Assembly (NCBI GenBank): GCA_946811185.2
Contig: OX328108.1
Coordinates: forward strand, 2,255,501-2,319,500
Direction of reading: 5' to 3'
From: Hippopus hippopus
Taxonomy: Eukaryota > Mollusca > Bivalvia > Cardiida > Cardiidae
Length of the DNA stretch: 64,000 nucleotides
Part shown: positions 21,819-32,456 of the stretch, one piece after another
Layout of the letters: every line of letters starts with the position of its first letter
Numbering within the stretch: position 1 is the first letter of the stretch
Program-made: the position numbers and the translations under genes
The notes under the pieces: model-generated
The model's database searches: none
What the model was told of the DNA's origin: nothing
What the model saw: only the letters and a program-made list of their open reading frames with translations

Positions 21819-22013
21819 GGGGAAGGGGCCTTTTGAAAACATTGAGGGAAAAGAAGAAAATGCTGGTAACCAGCATTTTCTTCTTTTCCCACAATGTTTT
21901 TTTACCATTTGAAAGACAAATTTTATAATTATGTTGAATAATATTTAATATGTCGTCTGCAAATATTTTCAACATGGACTAGTCTTAAATTTTTCTGTTG
22001 TGGTAAAGAGTTA
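21819..22013 (-). mobile_element. PalA copy, R end lost
   Basis: Starts inside the R arm (GGGGCCTTTTGAAAAC) and ends GGTAAAGAGTTAA. Confidence 0.6.
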
Positions 22014-22176
22014 AATCAGTCGCTATAACTCAGGACAGAATAATTACTTTGGGATGATGTATGATCTATTCTGTATAATGGCTGTCACAAAATACAAAAT
22101 GACTTGGTTACACAAAATGTCGGTTGTCTATTGACATGCTAGGATACTGTAGAATTGGATGTCCAAAGCTCTGTTA

Positions 22177-22454
22177 ATTCTGCACCACTTGACAAATTTT
22201 TAGACTGGTTCAGTTTGAAAGTATTTGCAGATGACAAAGTAAATGTGACTAAAGAATTGAAATTTGTTTTGGAGGGGGAGCGAAAAATTATAGGAAAAAG
22301 AAACAATGTTGGTAACCAGTATTTTCCCCCTGTGCCACAATGTTGTCTACCCTCCCCTAAACAATTTTCAATTCTTCAATCATATTTATATTTTCATCTG
22401 CAAATGCTTTCACTTTGGACGAGTCTAAAATCGTGTTGTTTGGTAAAGAGTCAA
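22177..22454. mobile_element. PalA symmetric (left-left) variant
   Basis: L arm (GACTGGTTCAGTTTGAAAG, GCAGATGAC), decayed core, then an inverted L arm (CATCTGCAAATGCTTTCACT...GTTGTTTGGTAAAGAG). Confidence 0.6.
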
Positions 22455-22683
22455 CTCTTTAACAAACAATCTTGTGTATAACCACCCTGATGAGGAAGCC
22501 TCCAGACAAAAACATTGTAGAAAAAGGACAAAATGCTGATTACCAGCATATTCTCCTGTATCTCCACACTGTTTTCCAACCAATTAGTAACGAATTACAT
22601 CATTTAAGCCCCATTTAAATTCTTGTCTGCAAATGCTTTGAATTTTGACAAGCTCAAAATTTTGTCTTTTGGCAATGACTTAA
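22451..22683 (-). mobile_element. PalA copy, diverged
   Basis: TCAA start, TTAA end. Hairpin imperfect (GCTGATTACCAGCATATTC). Confidence 0.6.
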
Positions 22684-22911
22684 CTCTTTACCAAACAACA
22701 AAATTTTAGACCTGTCCAAATTGAAAGCATTTTGTAGACAACAAAGTAATTGTGACTTGAAAAATTGAAATTTGTATTGGGAAGGGTAGAAAACATTGTG
22801 GGAAAAGGAGGAAATGCTAGTAACCAGCATTTTCTCCTTTTCCCACATTGTTTTCCAAAGCCTTCTTCCTCAGGGTCGTTAAAACTCGGGATTGTGTGGT
22901 GAAGGGATAAA
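22680..22911 (+). mobile_element. PalA copy
   Basis: Shares TTAA 22680-22683 with its left neighbour. The end is GGTGAAGGGATAAA. Confidence 0.7.
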
Positions 22912-22915
22912 TAAA

Positions 22916-23144
22916 TTAACTCTTTACCAAACGATAACATTTTAGACTGGTCCAAATTGAAAGCACTTGCAGACGACAGAATAGACGTAACTCAAGAATT
23001 GAAATTTGTTTCCAGCAGGGTAGAAAACATTGTGGGAAAAGGAGGAAGTGCTGGTTACCAGCATTTTCTCCTTTTCCCACAATGTTTTCAAAAGACTTAT
23101 ATCTCAGGGTTGTAAAAGCCAGGGATTGTTTGGTAAAGGGTTAA
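22916..23144 (+). mobile_element. PalA copy
   Basis: Complete, TTAA at both ends. The 5' arm has GGAGGAAGTGCTGG. Confidence 0.75.
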
Positions 23145-23399
23145 GTCTATGCCCTATCTTTTGCTTGGTAAAGAGTGCACCAGTAAGCCACAGAGATTTC
23201 CTCAGTTCTTTGTAATGTGAAGAAGTGTGAGTCAATCTAGAAATTCTGACTTCTGTATCATAAATTTAGGATTTATTATTGAAATAAACATAATTATGTG
23301 TGTATATACACTGTGTGATGATAATAGACACCTGTCTCTGTTTTACAGCATGATGTTGTAACCTATGTACCTCTCTTATCTCTATTCTCTAGCTAAAAA

Positions 23400-23544
23400 A
23401 AGCTCAGTTGGTATTATTCAGGGCTTGAAAGCAGGGGATTGCTGGTTCAAGTCCCTTGCTTAGCCAATTTCTTTCTGAAGATTGATGATAGTCATTGTGA
23501 CTGGATCCATTCCTCTTACCACTGATCATTGTTTGATAATGCTT
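23400..23544 (+). repeat. SINE-a copy, 3' truncated
   Basis: A box AGCTCAGTTGG, B box GGTTCAAGTCCC, body to CATTGTTTGATAATGC, where motif L begins. Confidence 0.6.
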
Positions 23545-23583
23545 AGGTCAAAACAAAATATATATGTGGTTCCGGTTACCCCG
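23545..23583 (+). repeat. L motif, solo
   Basis: TAGGTCAAAACAAAATATAT, then ATGTGGTTCCGGTTACC; same motif as at 12343 and, inverted, at 15455. Confidence 0.5.
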
Positions 23584-23598
23584 CCATGTCTGATTTTT

Positions 23599-24052
23599 AG
23601 CTCCACTGGCCGAAGGCCAGAGAGCTACTGTCATGGCGTTGTGTCCGTCGTCCGTCCGTCCGTTCGTCCGTGCGTGCGTCCGTAAACTTTTTCTTTAAAA
23701 AACTTCTCCTCAGAAACTATTGACTGGATTTTTACCAAATTTCACAGGAATGTTCCTTTGGTGGTCCTCTTTCAAATTCCTTCAAATAATTGTGTTCCAT
23801 GAAGAATTCTGGTTGCCATGGCAACCAAAGTAAAAAAACCTTTAAAAATCTTCTCCTACCAAACCGCTATTTGGATAGCATTATTATTTTGCAGGAATGT
23901 TCCTTAGATACAGGTTTACAGAATTCCTTAAAAAAAAAAAGATCTGTCAAAAAACATGGCTTTTATGGGAGACTCATTTTCCTTTTATGGTATAAAGTAA
24001 AATCTTCGAAAAATTTCTTCTCTAAAACTATTCATTGGATTTCATTGTTGTT
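23599..24052 (+). mobile_element. Hel-B copy 2, 3' truncated, head of a tandem pair
   Basis: Same 5' end and body as copy 1. It stops at GGATTTCATTGTTGTT, where copy 3 begins directly with AGCTCCACTGG. The missing 3' third does not reappear after copy 3. Confidence 0.7.
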
Positions 24053-24663
24053 AGCTCCACTGGCCGAAGGCCAGCGAGCTATTGTCATGGCGTTGTGTCC
24101 GTCGTGCGTCCGTCCGTCCGTTCGTTCGTCCGTGCGTGCGTCCGTAAACTTTTTCTTTAAAAGACTTCTCCTCAGAAACTATTGACTGGATTTTTACCAA
24201 ATTTCACAGGAATGTTCCTTTGGTGGTCCTCTTTCAAATTCCTTCAAATAATTGTGTTCCATGAAGAATTCTGGTTGCCATGGCAACCAAAGTAAAAAAC
24301 CTTTAAAAATCTTCTCCTCCCAAACCGCTATTTGGATAGCATTACTATTTTGCAGGAATGTTCCTTAGATACAGGTTTACAGAATTCCTTAAAAAAAAAA
24401 AAGATCTGTCAAAAAACATGGCTTTTATGGGAGACTCATTTTCCTTTTATGGTATAAAGTAAAATCTTTGAAAAATTTCTTCTCTAAAACTATTCATTGG
24501 ATTTCATTGTTGTTTTGCAGGTAAGTTCCTATGGTGGTTGTCTACCAAATTGTTTCTTCAGTGAGCTAAAATGCAGGATTGAATGATAATTGTTAAAAAC
24601 TTCCTTTTGCCATTATAGAAATATCAGGCCTGTGGAGCGATACAGGCGCTCAAGCGCCTCTAG
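24053..24663 (+). mobile_element. Hel-B copy 3, complete
   Basis: From AGCTCCACTGGCC to the hairpin GGCGCTCAAGCGCC and CTCTAG. Longer GTCC/GTTC/GTGC microsatellite than copy 1. Confidence 0.75.
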
Positions 24664-25046
24664 TTAATCTGGAGCCTAAACCTTTTTCACCAGTTGAATG
24701 TTTAATATTTTAACACACTGTAATACCCCAGCTTTTTTCTAACTAAAACTGGGCTTATCAGATGGCCTATCCATTGACGAAGTTGAAATAAATCAGCTGC
24801 AGTAAGCCTATGCACTTGACAAATTGATGTCAGTAACACCTGACTATCCGAATATACATACGCTTCCAATAACATTATAAACTTCTGGCTGCACAAAATT
24901 TGTCAAGTAACTTGGAAAAGCATTAAGAAAAAGAAAGAATCAAAGACAGATATCCTGTAAGAACCACATATATATTTGGTGAGGGCCTTATGAGTGAATT
25001 TGTCTTATTCAAGATGAAAAAAAGTCACAAGTTGATGGTGATTTAT
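24664..25046. other. interval without recognised element
   Basis: Contains GAACCACATATATATTTGG (24962-24980), a weak L-motif-like tract in reverse. No reading frame or repeat otherwise recognised. Confidence 0.35.
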
Positions 25047-25148
25047 CAACCTTGTACAAAAAAAAAACTCATTGTTTCAATGACCCTAAAGTAAATAATT
25101 TTTGAAAAACAATGTTGCAAAAGGAGAAAATGGTTGTAAAGAGTTAAG
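25047..25148 (-). mobile_element. PalA fragment
   Basis: R arm and first hairpin arm joined to TGTAAAGAGTTAA; the rest is deleted. Confidence 0.45.
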
Positions 25149-25242
25149 GGATATTACTCATGTCCCTGTCCTGGCTTATTTTTGGTGGGGGAGTGCAAGA
25201 TTGATGGCCAGTCATGATGGCCGTTGGGTTTGATGTTGACAC

Positions 25243-25516
25243 CTAACTTTTTTTTACCAAATGGCAAAACTGTAGACCTGTCCGAATAGACTTTTTGCCA
25301 CATGAAAAAAATTTAGACTGATCCAAATTGAAAGCTTTTGCAGATGACAAATACAGTGTTGCACTAATAATATTATTTGTATAAGAAATGCAGAAAACAT
25401 TGTAGGAAAAGAAGAAAATGCTGGTAACCAGCATTTTCTCCTTTTTCCCACTGTGTTTTCAGAAGCATATTCTTTCTATGGTTGTTAAAACATTGGGATC
25501 GTGTGGTACAGGATTA
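25243..25516 (+). mobile_element. PalA copy with duplicated L terminus
   Basis: The L terminus occurs twice (TTACCAAATGGCAAAACTGT and then TTGCCACATGAAAAAAATTT), followed by one core and R arm ending GGATTAA. Confidence 0.6.
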
Positions 25517-25588
25517 ACCTACAACTGTACAAGCTATTTTTAGACACAGTTTACATGTACCAAAACCTCTACAGGCAATAGTATGAAA

Positions 25589-25672
25589 ATGATTGATTGA
25601 TTGAATGATGTTTTATGCCACTTTCAACATTTCATCTATATCACAACGACAGCTTACATATTTATATATTCT
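25589..25672 (-). repeat. SINE-c 3' fragment
   Basis: GATTGATTGATTGAATGATG, then TTTTATGCCACTTTCAAC: inverted SINE-c tail and 3' domain. Confidence 0.55.
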
Positions 25673-25675
25673 AGT

Positions 25676-25800
25676 ATTGATTGATTGATTGAATGGTGTT
25701 ATTTGCCCCTTTCAACATTTCATCCATATCAAGAAGACAGCTGGCATATTTATGCATAACTTGAGTATCACCAGTACAAGGCTAGGGCCCTTAAGTGTCT
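25676..25800 (-). repeat. SINE-c 3' half
   Basis: Same tail, then further into the body (CCAGTACAAGGCTAGGGCCC). Tandem with the previous fragment in the same orientation. Confidence 0.6.
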
Positions 25801-26150
25801 TCGTGAAAAATATGCAATTTTTCCTTTGATTTCATGGCGCTCTGGGAAATTAAACAATACCGTGCCAATGCAGTTGAAATACTGTAGAGCGTGACAGGGG
25901 CTTTATAGGAGTATATTCAGATTTCTATGTTACCTGTTTGGTAAAGCATGAAGGATGCTTGCTGAGAAGTACTTTAAAATGCATTTCTATGATTATTATC
26001 TCTGAGTTTTCTAAAGTTTTTTTCTTTTACATCAATTTGTCTGAAATTCTAATCCCTTTTCTATACTTAGAATCTCATTCTATTACATCTTTTCTCTGTC
26101 ACACTGCTGCCTGCTGCTATCCTGCAAAAATTAGAGAAACTTCCATTTTT

Positions 26151-27066
26151 AGCTCCACTGGCCAAAGGCCACCGGGCTTATGTCATGGCCCGGTGTCCGT
26201 CGTGCATCCATCCGTGCGTGTGTGTGTGCGTGCATGTGTTAACTTTTATTTTAAACACCATCTTCTCTGAAATTACCCATCCAGTTTTGATGAAACTTCA
26301 CAGAAGTGATCCTGCCATGGTCCTCTTCAGAATTTCTTGAAAGAATTTGATTCCTTCAAAAACTCTGGTTGCCAAGGCAACAAAACTTAAAAATATTGGA
26401 AATCTTTGAAAATCTTTTTGTCTGAAACCATAAGGCCTAGGGCTACCAAATTTGGCATATAGCTTTATCTAGTAGACCTCTATCAAGTTTCTTCAAATTA
26501 TAGCCCTGGGGTCAAATTTGACCCCACTCCAGGGGTCACAAGTTTTACATGGGCTTATATAGAGAAAACTTTAGAAATCTTCCTGTACCTAGCCATAAGG
26601 CCTAGGGTTACCAAATTTTGCATGTGGCTTTATCTAGTAGGCCTCTACCAAGAGTGCCCAAATTATGGCCCTGGGGTCAAAATTGGCCCAGCCCCGGGGG
26701 TCACAAGTTTTATATGGGCTTATATAGAGAAAACTTTAGAAATCTCCCTGTACTTAGTCATAAAGCCTAGGGCTACCAAATTTTGCATGTTGCTTTATCT
26801 AGTGGGCCTCTACTAAGAGTGCTCAAATTATAGCCCTAGAGTTGAATTTGATTCAACCCCAGGGGTCAGAAGTTTTACATGGGCTTATTATAGTGAAATC
26901 TTTAGAAATCTTCTTGTTACTAACCATAAGAACTAGGGCTACCAATTTTAGTCCTGCCTCAGGGGTCTTATGTTCAAAACCAATTGGCCAAGTATTGTAA
27001 TGTTTGGTATGTAGGGCTTTTACGTATTAGCCAGTGGAGCGATACAGGGCCATCATGGCCCTCTTG
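26151..27066 (+). mobile_element. Hel-B-related element with internal tandem units
   Basis: 5' AGCTCCACTGGCC and hairpin as in Hel-B, then a GTGC/GTGT microsatellite. The body has about four units of roughly 165 bases (near 26431, 26596, 26761 and 26937), each with CCTAGGGCTACCAAAT. The 3' end is GCCAGTGGAGCGATACAGG, a GGGCCATCATGGCCC hairpin and CTCTTG. It shares ends but not body with Hel-B, as seen among pearl subfamilies. Confidence 0.65.
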
Positions 27067-27141
27067 TCTTCATTAATTTCGTAAAGAAAATGAAATCAGA
27101 ATTTGAACAGGTTTGAAACCAGATGTTGATCCACCTGAAAT

Positions 27142-27340
27142 GTAGGGGCAAGGGAGGGGGGGGGGGGATGAATGACTTTATTGACTGTACATAGTTACGA
27201 CCAAAAAAACATGTCCCATGTGATACAACTCTCTCTCTCTCTCTCTTTCTCTTTCTTTGAAAAATATATAACAAAATGCAAATACCTCTCTCTCTGTTCC
27301 TGTCTTTCCATTGCTCTCTCTCTCTCTTCTATGTCAAATA
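27142..27340. repeat. G-run and CT microsatellites
   Basis: A G tract with one A (about 27149-27168), CTCTCTCT runs at 27228-27246 and near 27283 and 27314; further CT runs occur near 27609 and 27714. Confidence 0.7.
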
Positions 27341-27359
27341 TATTTGATTAATACATATA

Positions 27360-27586
27360 CAGGGTGTCCAAAAAGTCGTGCACCATCCTGAAAACACATT
27401 CATTGTTACAGATGCTCAAATTGAGCACCATTTTCACAATGTTCATCCCATTTGATATCCTACGGAATGTTCAAAACAGCTTTTTGCAGAGAGTACAGCG
27501 TTGTATTACTGAAAATGGTGCTCAATTTGAGCATCTGTAACAATGAATGTGTTTTCAGGATGGTGCACAACTTTTTGGACACCCTG
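27360..27586 (+). mobile_element. mariner/Tc1-type foldback with transposase tail
   Basis: Ends CAGGGTGTCCAAAAAGT, flanked by TA on both sides (27358-27359, 27587-27588). Inverted arms of about 76 bases differ at about one position. On the + strand a short frame ending TAA at 27538-27540 reads SFLQRVQRCITENGAQFEHL. This resembles the C-terminal tail (RC..NG..F.HL) of IS630/Tc1/mariner-type transposases. The stop and last codons lie inside the right arm. The remaining coding region is deleted. Confidence 0.75.
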
Positions 27587-27739
27587 TAGAACAAGGTACA
27601 TGTAACCCCTCTTTCTCTCTCTCTCTCATTTTTCTGTCACTGCTCTTTCGCTCCCAAGAATACAACATGTTTGTATATTTGATCAATTTACGCATATGAA
27701 ACTATACAAAGTACTCTCTCTCTCTCACATATATATTTA

Positions 27740-27763
27740 ACTCTTAACCAAACGACAAAATGA
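27740..27763 (+). mobile_element. PalA left terminus only
   Basis: TTAACTCTTAACCAAACGAC then AAAATG; nothing further of PalA follows. Confidence 0.45.
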
Positions 27764-27861
27764 AAATGTATAAGTATTTGAAAATGTTTTTCCCTGAAAC
27801 ATTATCTATGTTGACCCATTACTACATATGTATGATGTTTTACATTCCTTCAACAAATTCC

Positions 27862-28178
27862 GAGCCCCGGTAGCTCGGTAGCGTGCAGGACTTGAGAACA
27901 CGGGGTCCAGGGTTCGATCCCTGGCTACGACCCCTGGCTCGGCCAATTTCTTTCCGAGGATTGATGATAGTCACTGCGACAGGATTCACTCCTCTCCCAC
28001 CGCTGACCATTGTTTCGACGATGATAATGTGGGAAAGCAGCCAGTGGCTTGGAAAGAAGATTGTGCGGAGTTATGGTAAAAGACTCTAGGAAAGCATGGA
28101 TAGGTGTACTGGCCACCCCAATATAACTGAAATAATGTTGAAAACGGCAGTAAACACCATACAATCAATCAATCAATT
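27862..28178 (+). repeat. SINE-a copy, best B box
   Basis: GAGCCCCGGTAGCTCGGTAG head (A box shortened), B box GGGTTCGATCCCTGG, duplicated CCCTGGCT around 27916-27940, full body, GTTGAAAACGGCAGTAAACA and a CAATCAATCAATCAA tail. Confidence 0.8.
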
Positions 28179-28183
28179 GCTCA

Positions 28184-28534
28184 TGAAAACATTCTGTGAA
28201 AAGAAGCAATATATGCAATTTACAAACATTTACTTCTTTTCCCACTATATTTCAATAAAGCTCAAGATAAATTATTTTCTCCCAATTTTTTAAACATTTT
28301 TATTCTACTCTAAAACTTTTGGTAAGTCTTGCATAATCCAATGCAGTGTTAGGATAATTGCTCTCAGGTATTCTGTGGTTAGATCTGATTTGTTTGATAT
28401 TTTTACCCTTTTTCTGCATGCAACCCATTCCTAAGGCACAATTGGCTTCTGAAATCATAATGACAAAATGGCAGTAGTACCTACATAGATCAGTTTTCTT
28501 GTTTTGTCTCAAATTCAATGCTCAAGTGTTCATA
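28184..28534. other. decayed PalA core and unassigned sequence
   Basis: 28184-28250 resembles a degraded PalA core (ACATTCTGTGAAAAGAAGC...CTTCTTTTCCCACTATA). The remainder shows no gene or repeat. Confidence 0.35.
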
Positions 28535-28785
28535 GAGTTTACCAAAGAACAAAATTGTGGACTACACAAAATTCAAATAATTTGCAGACAACAAAATGAT
28601 GATATCGGTTTTTGATAAGGTAGGAAACATTGTTTGAAAAAAAGAAACCAGCATTCTCTCCTTTTTCCACAATGTTTTCATCCTTTTACATAGACAATAA
28701 TACTCTTTGATCTAGAGTTAATTTGTCGTCAGCAAATGCTTACGAGTTAGTGAAGTCCAGAGTATTGTGAAGTTGTAAAGACAGA
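28535..28785. mobile_element. PalA symmetric (left-left) variant
   Basis: GTTTACCAAAGAACAAAATT with L arm, short decayed core, then an inverted L arm (GTCGTCAGCAAATGCTTAC...AGTATTGTGAAGTTG). Confidence 0.5.
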
Positions 28786-28813
28786 AATTTAGCATATGTT
28801 TTGTTTCTTTTAC

Positions 28814-28880
28814 AGGAAGTGGAGATCCAGGTCAGACTGCATCAAAAATGCAGTATAATCTTGATCTACTCTTACCATGT
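28814..28880. mobile_element. PalD hairpin remnant
   Basis: GGAGATCCAGGTCAGACTGC pairs with GCAGTATAATCTTGATCTAC. Confidence 0.45.
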
Positions 28881-28942
28881 GGTACTTGTGAGATACATGT
28901 ATTCCAGCTAAAACATTGTAAATTGCTTTAGCTGAAAAATGC

Positions 28943-29008
28943 ATTTTCTTTGGATGAGATGGAGTATTTTCTTTGGATGAGATGGAGTTTTTTCTTTGGA
29001 TGAGATAA
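28943..29008 (+). repeat. 23-bp tandem repeat, about three units
   Basis: TTTTCTTTGGATGAGATGGA repeated at 28944, 28967 and about 28990. Confidence 0.75.
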
Positions 29009-29218
29009 AAGTTTTTAGGTTGGCTGTGGTTCACCAGGTAGACTGGTTTATATCACAATATTTGAGAATGAAATATTTCAAACATTTTCCTGGGAAAACC
29101 ACAATGAGTATGAAGAACCAGTCTGGAATCATGAGGAAGAGCTCTGGAATGTTGCAATTAACACACAGTCCAACCCTTTCTCTTGTAAACCAGCCAAAAA
29201 TCTGTGCCTTCCAATTTC

Positions 29219-29698
29219 ATCCTTTACCAGACGGCAAAATTTTAGACTTGTCCAATTTGAAAGCATTTGCAGACGACAACTTAACTCTTTACCAGATGAT
29301 TAATTTTAGACTTGTCCAAATTCAATGCATTTGCAGACGACAAAATAAGTGTAGCTCAAATGATGACTTTTGTCTTTGATAAGGTAGAAAACATTGTGGG
29401 AAAAGGAGAAAATGCTGGTTACCAGCATTTTCTCCTTTTCCCATAATGTTTTCAAAGGCCTTCTCCTCCACGGTTGTTAAAAGTTGGGATTGTTTGGTAA
29501 ACAGTTAAAGGCCCTAAGGTGATTGAATTTGTTTTTGAAAATAGAGAAAACAATTTGGTATTTGTTTTTGAAAATAGAGAAAACAATTTGGTGAAAGGAG
29601 GAAATGGAGGTTACTAGGATTTACTCCTTTTCCAATATTTCTAAAGGACTTCTTTCTTAGGGTCGTTAAAACACGGGATCATGTGGTTCAGGGTTTAA
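29219..29698 (+). mobile_element. PalA copy hosting another PalA
   Basis: L arm 29219-29280 ends GCAGACGACAAC. After the insert, AGGCCCTAAGGTGATTGAAT resumes the family text and contains a 38-base tandem duplication around AATAGAGAAAACAATTTGG. Ends TTAA 29695-29698. Confidence 0.6.
29281..29507 (+). mobile_element. PalA copy nested in PalA
   Basis: Complete. TTAA at 29281-29284 and 29504-29507. Host interrupted at the TTAA of its ACGACAAnTTAA segment. Confidence 0.75.
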
Positions 29699-29924
29699 CT
29701 CTTTACCACACGACAAAATTTTAGACTGGTCCAAATTGAGAACGCATACAGATGACAAAATAAATGTGACTCGTAGGATGGAATGTCTCTTTGATAGGGT
29801 AGAAAACATTGTGGGAAAAGGAGAAAATGCTGGTTACCAGCATTTTCTCCTTTTCCCTCAATGTTTTCAAAAGGCTTCTTCCTCAGGGTCGTTTAAAGTC
29901 GGGATTGTGTGGTACAGGGTTTAA
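29695..29924 (+). mobile_element. PalA copy
   Basis: Shares TTAA 29695-29698 with the host element to the left. Near-perfect core. Confidence 0.75.
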
Positions 29925-29996
29925 GTCCATCTCTAAGATCAACTAGTAAAACAGAGAATAAGTAACACAAAAGGAAGCACATTTTAGGAAAAGTAA

Positions 29997-30206
29997 AATT
30001 ACCTCTTCACGACATAATCCTGAATTTTTACAAACCTTTAAAAAGAATTGAGTGAAAAAGAGGAATTTTTGATAATCAGTGATTTCCCACAATGTTTTGT
30101 AACCTTTGAAAGAAAAGTCCAGTTATTTGAACCACATTTGATTTGTCGTCTGCGAATGCTTTCAATTTGGGCTTGTCTGAAATTTTGTCGTCTGGCAAAG
30201 GGTTAA
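29997..30206 (-). mobile_element. PalA copy with damaged hairpin
   Basis: GATAATCAGTGATTTCCCAC replaces most of the core. L end intact to TTAA 30203-30206. Confidence 0.55.
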
Positions 30207-30284
30207 AGTCTTAATTTTAATCTACAAACAAGTACAATGTAGAACGAGCAACATTGATGGAAGAACTAGTTAGGAAAAAGTAAA

Positions 30285-30360
30285 TTAACCCTTTACCACA
30301 CAATTCCGACTTAATGACCCTGAGAAAGAAGCCTTTTGAAAATATTGTAGATGAAGGAGT
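30285..30360 (-). mobile_element. PalA R-end fragment
   Basis: TTAACCCTTTACCACACAAT and R arm to GAAAATATTGTAGATGAAGG, then unrelated sequence. Confidence 0.5.
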
Positions 30361-30569
30361 TTCAGTTTAAACAGATTTATTTTACATCAATTAAGAAACA
30401 AGTTCTTACAACTTATACTTTTCTCTCACGATTGTGCTTCCTGGGAAGTACAACCAGTACTCGCATGTGGACCAATGAAAAGTGCAGAAGATGACACCCT
30501 CTCTCGAGTATCGAACTCAGGACCTTATGGTTACAAGGCTGATACTCTAACTCACAACCACAGACACCA

Positions 30570-30736
30570 CATCAGAGTTTTAACAACCCCCAGAAAGAGG
30601 CCTTTTGAAAACGTTGTGGGAGAAGGAGAAAATGCTGGTAACCTTTCAAAGAAAAATTTCTTAATTTTTGCAACCTTTGATTTGGCATCTGCAGATATTG
30701 GACCAGTCTAAAATTTCGCTGTTTGGTAAAGAGTTA
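30570..30736 (-). mobile_element. PalA copy with one hairpin arm lost
   Basis: GAGAAAATGCTGGTAACC is followed directly by TTTCAAAGAAAAATTTC, so the second hairpin arm is deleted. Confidence 0.55.
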
Positions 30737-30845
30737 AACATAATCTGATGCATCAGACACTGATGTTGTATACATGTGCATGAAACATTGTGTCAAATAT
30801 TGAAGAAGAAAATGCTGGTAACTAGTATTTTGTCCTTTTCTGATA

Positions 30846-31077
30846 TTAAGGTCTACAGCCCCTAACTCTCATATTAAAAGACGAAAGCTGCCGAGATCGG
30901 CCGTACAGCCTGTACGAAAACGTCGATGTTACACGATATTTACCAATGAGTTACTGAGTCTACGGCCCCTAACTCTCATATTAAAAGACGAAAGCTGCCA
31001 AGATTGGCTGAATAGCCTTTATGAAAACGTTGATGTTACACAATATTTACCATTGAGTTAGGGGTTGTAATCCTTAA
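30846..31077. mobile_element. TTAA-J MITE with two internal direct units
   Basis: TTAAGGTCTACAGCCCCTAACTC-type left end and its inverted form (GAGTTAGGGGTTGTAATCC, then TTAA). TTAA flanks both sides. Inside, a 107-base unit starting GTCTAC (30851, 30958) is repeated twice. No reading frame. Confidence 0.6.
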
Positions 31078-31102
31078 ACACAAATTCCAACCATTGAGCC
31101 AC

Positions 31103-31309
31103 ACTGAACTCTGTACCACACAACAAAATTTCTGACGTGTCAAATTAAGTGTGGCTCAAATGATGAACTTGTCACAGACTTGGTTGAAAACATTATGGAA
31201 AAAGGAAAAAAGTGCTGGTTACCAGTGCTTTTTCCTTATTCCAAAATCTTTTCGAAAGCCTTCTTTGTCTGGGTCTTTAAAACTCTGGATTGTGTGTTAA
31301 AGGGGTAAG
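31103..31309 (+). mobile_element. PalA copy
   Basis: L arm shortened. Hairpin arms carry GGAAAAA on both sides instead of GGAGAAA. End GTTAAAGGGGTAAGG. Confidence 0.55.
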
Positions 31310-31689
31310 GTCCCTGGAAAGGAAGGCTTTTGAAAACATTTTGGAAAAAGGAGGAAATGCTGGTTAACTCTACCACACAATCCCGACTTTTAACGACCCT
31401 GAGAAAGAAGCCTTTTGAAAACATTGTAGGAAAAGGAGAAAATGCTGGTTACCAGCATTTTCTCCTTTTCCCACAATGTTTTCTACCCTTCCCAAGACAA
31501 ATTTCAATTTTTGAGCCATACTTATGTTGTCGTCTGCAAATGCTTTCAATTTGGACTGGTCTACAATTTTGTCGTTTGGTAAAGAGTTAAAAATAAACCA
31601 CATCATCGAAGCCATGTTCAATTTGTTGCCACCAAAATTAATGCTTTCAGTTTGGACCAGCCCAAAATGCTGTTCTGTTAGGAAATTAA
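31310..31689 (-). mobile_element. PalA copy hosting another PalA
   Basis: Left part GGAAGGCTTTTGAAAACATT...AATGCTGG stops at the TTAA. After the insert, ACCACATCATCGAAGCCATG and an L arm run to TTAA 31686-31689. The second hairpin arm of the host is missing. Confidence 0.5.
31364..31590 (-). mobile_element. PalA copy nested in PalA
   Basis: Complete, TTAA at both ends, near-perfect core. Confidence 0.7.
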
Positions 31690-31843
31690 CAAACAACACT
31701 TTGACAGGTCTCATTACTTGTAATGGTCATCATTTTAATTCATGACAATTTCTCAAGGGCCACTGACCGACTCCCATCGTTGATTGATGGCATCTTTTGT
31801 TTTAAACAGCCTTGTAAAATATCTTCTCAGCTGACAGCATTAA

Positions 31844-32139
31844 ATTGATTGATTGTATAGTATTTAAGGCATTTTCCAACATTATTTCAGTTATATTGCG
31901 GCAGCCAGTGCATCTATCATGCTTTTTTGGAGTTACTTTTACCAGTTCTTGGCAAGCTACTGGCCACATAGGTCTTTGCAAGCCATGACTATCAGTGAAA
32001 CAATGGTCAGGGGTAACAGGAATGAATCCTGTTGCAATGACTTATCATCAATCCTAAGGATTGGCTAAGCTGGGGATTTGAACCATTAACCCCCTATTCT
32101 CAGGTCCTGTAGACTACCAACTGCACTACCTGGGCTCCG
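31844..32139 (-). repeat. SINE-a copy
   Basis: Inverted: GATTGATTGTATAG tail, 3' domain, body with TCATCAATCCTAAGGATTGG, B box GGGGATTTGAACC and A-box region ACTACCTGGGCTC. Confidence 0.7.
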
Positions 32140-32196
32140 CCAAAGGGTTACAGACCAATATAATTAGAACATTCAGGATGCTTTTGTCCAGATGTA

Positions 32197-32310
32197 TGGG
32201 TAAAGTGGACAGTGTAGATGAAAGATCAGACTGCGCATTTGTGCAGTCTGATCTTCGATCTACTCTGGTTGCCAATGCATCTATACTTGTAAAAGGGGGC
32301 TCTTAACGTT
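32197..32310. mobile_element. PalD remnant
   Basis: Hairpin ACAGTGTAGATGAAAGATCA / TGATCTTCGATCTACTCTG with part of the right arm. Confidence 0.5.
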
Positions 32311-32456
32311 CAGAAAGGTAGTAGACTAGATTTGTACATTTATCATCTGAGATATGATCTTGCGTTGTCACTTCAGGCAAAATGGTGTCCTAGTTTTACT
32401 TCTCATGACAAAACTGCATTTTACCTCTCTTAGTTATGTAAATTGGATTTGAGACT

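Noticed and set aside
23790..24185. 131-codon open frame in Hel-B copies 2 and 3
   Set aside because: It crosses the junction between two Hel-B copies and ends in the microsatellite; other Hel-B copies do not keep it.
27862..27935. tRNA genes at SINE heads (for example GGGTTCGATCCCTGG at 27909)
   Set aside because: A and B boxes are present but no cloverleaf with paired acceptor stem can be drawn, and each continues into a SINE body with a CAAT-type tail.
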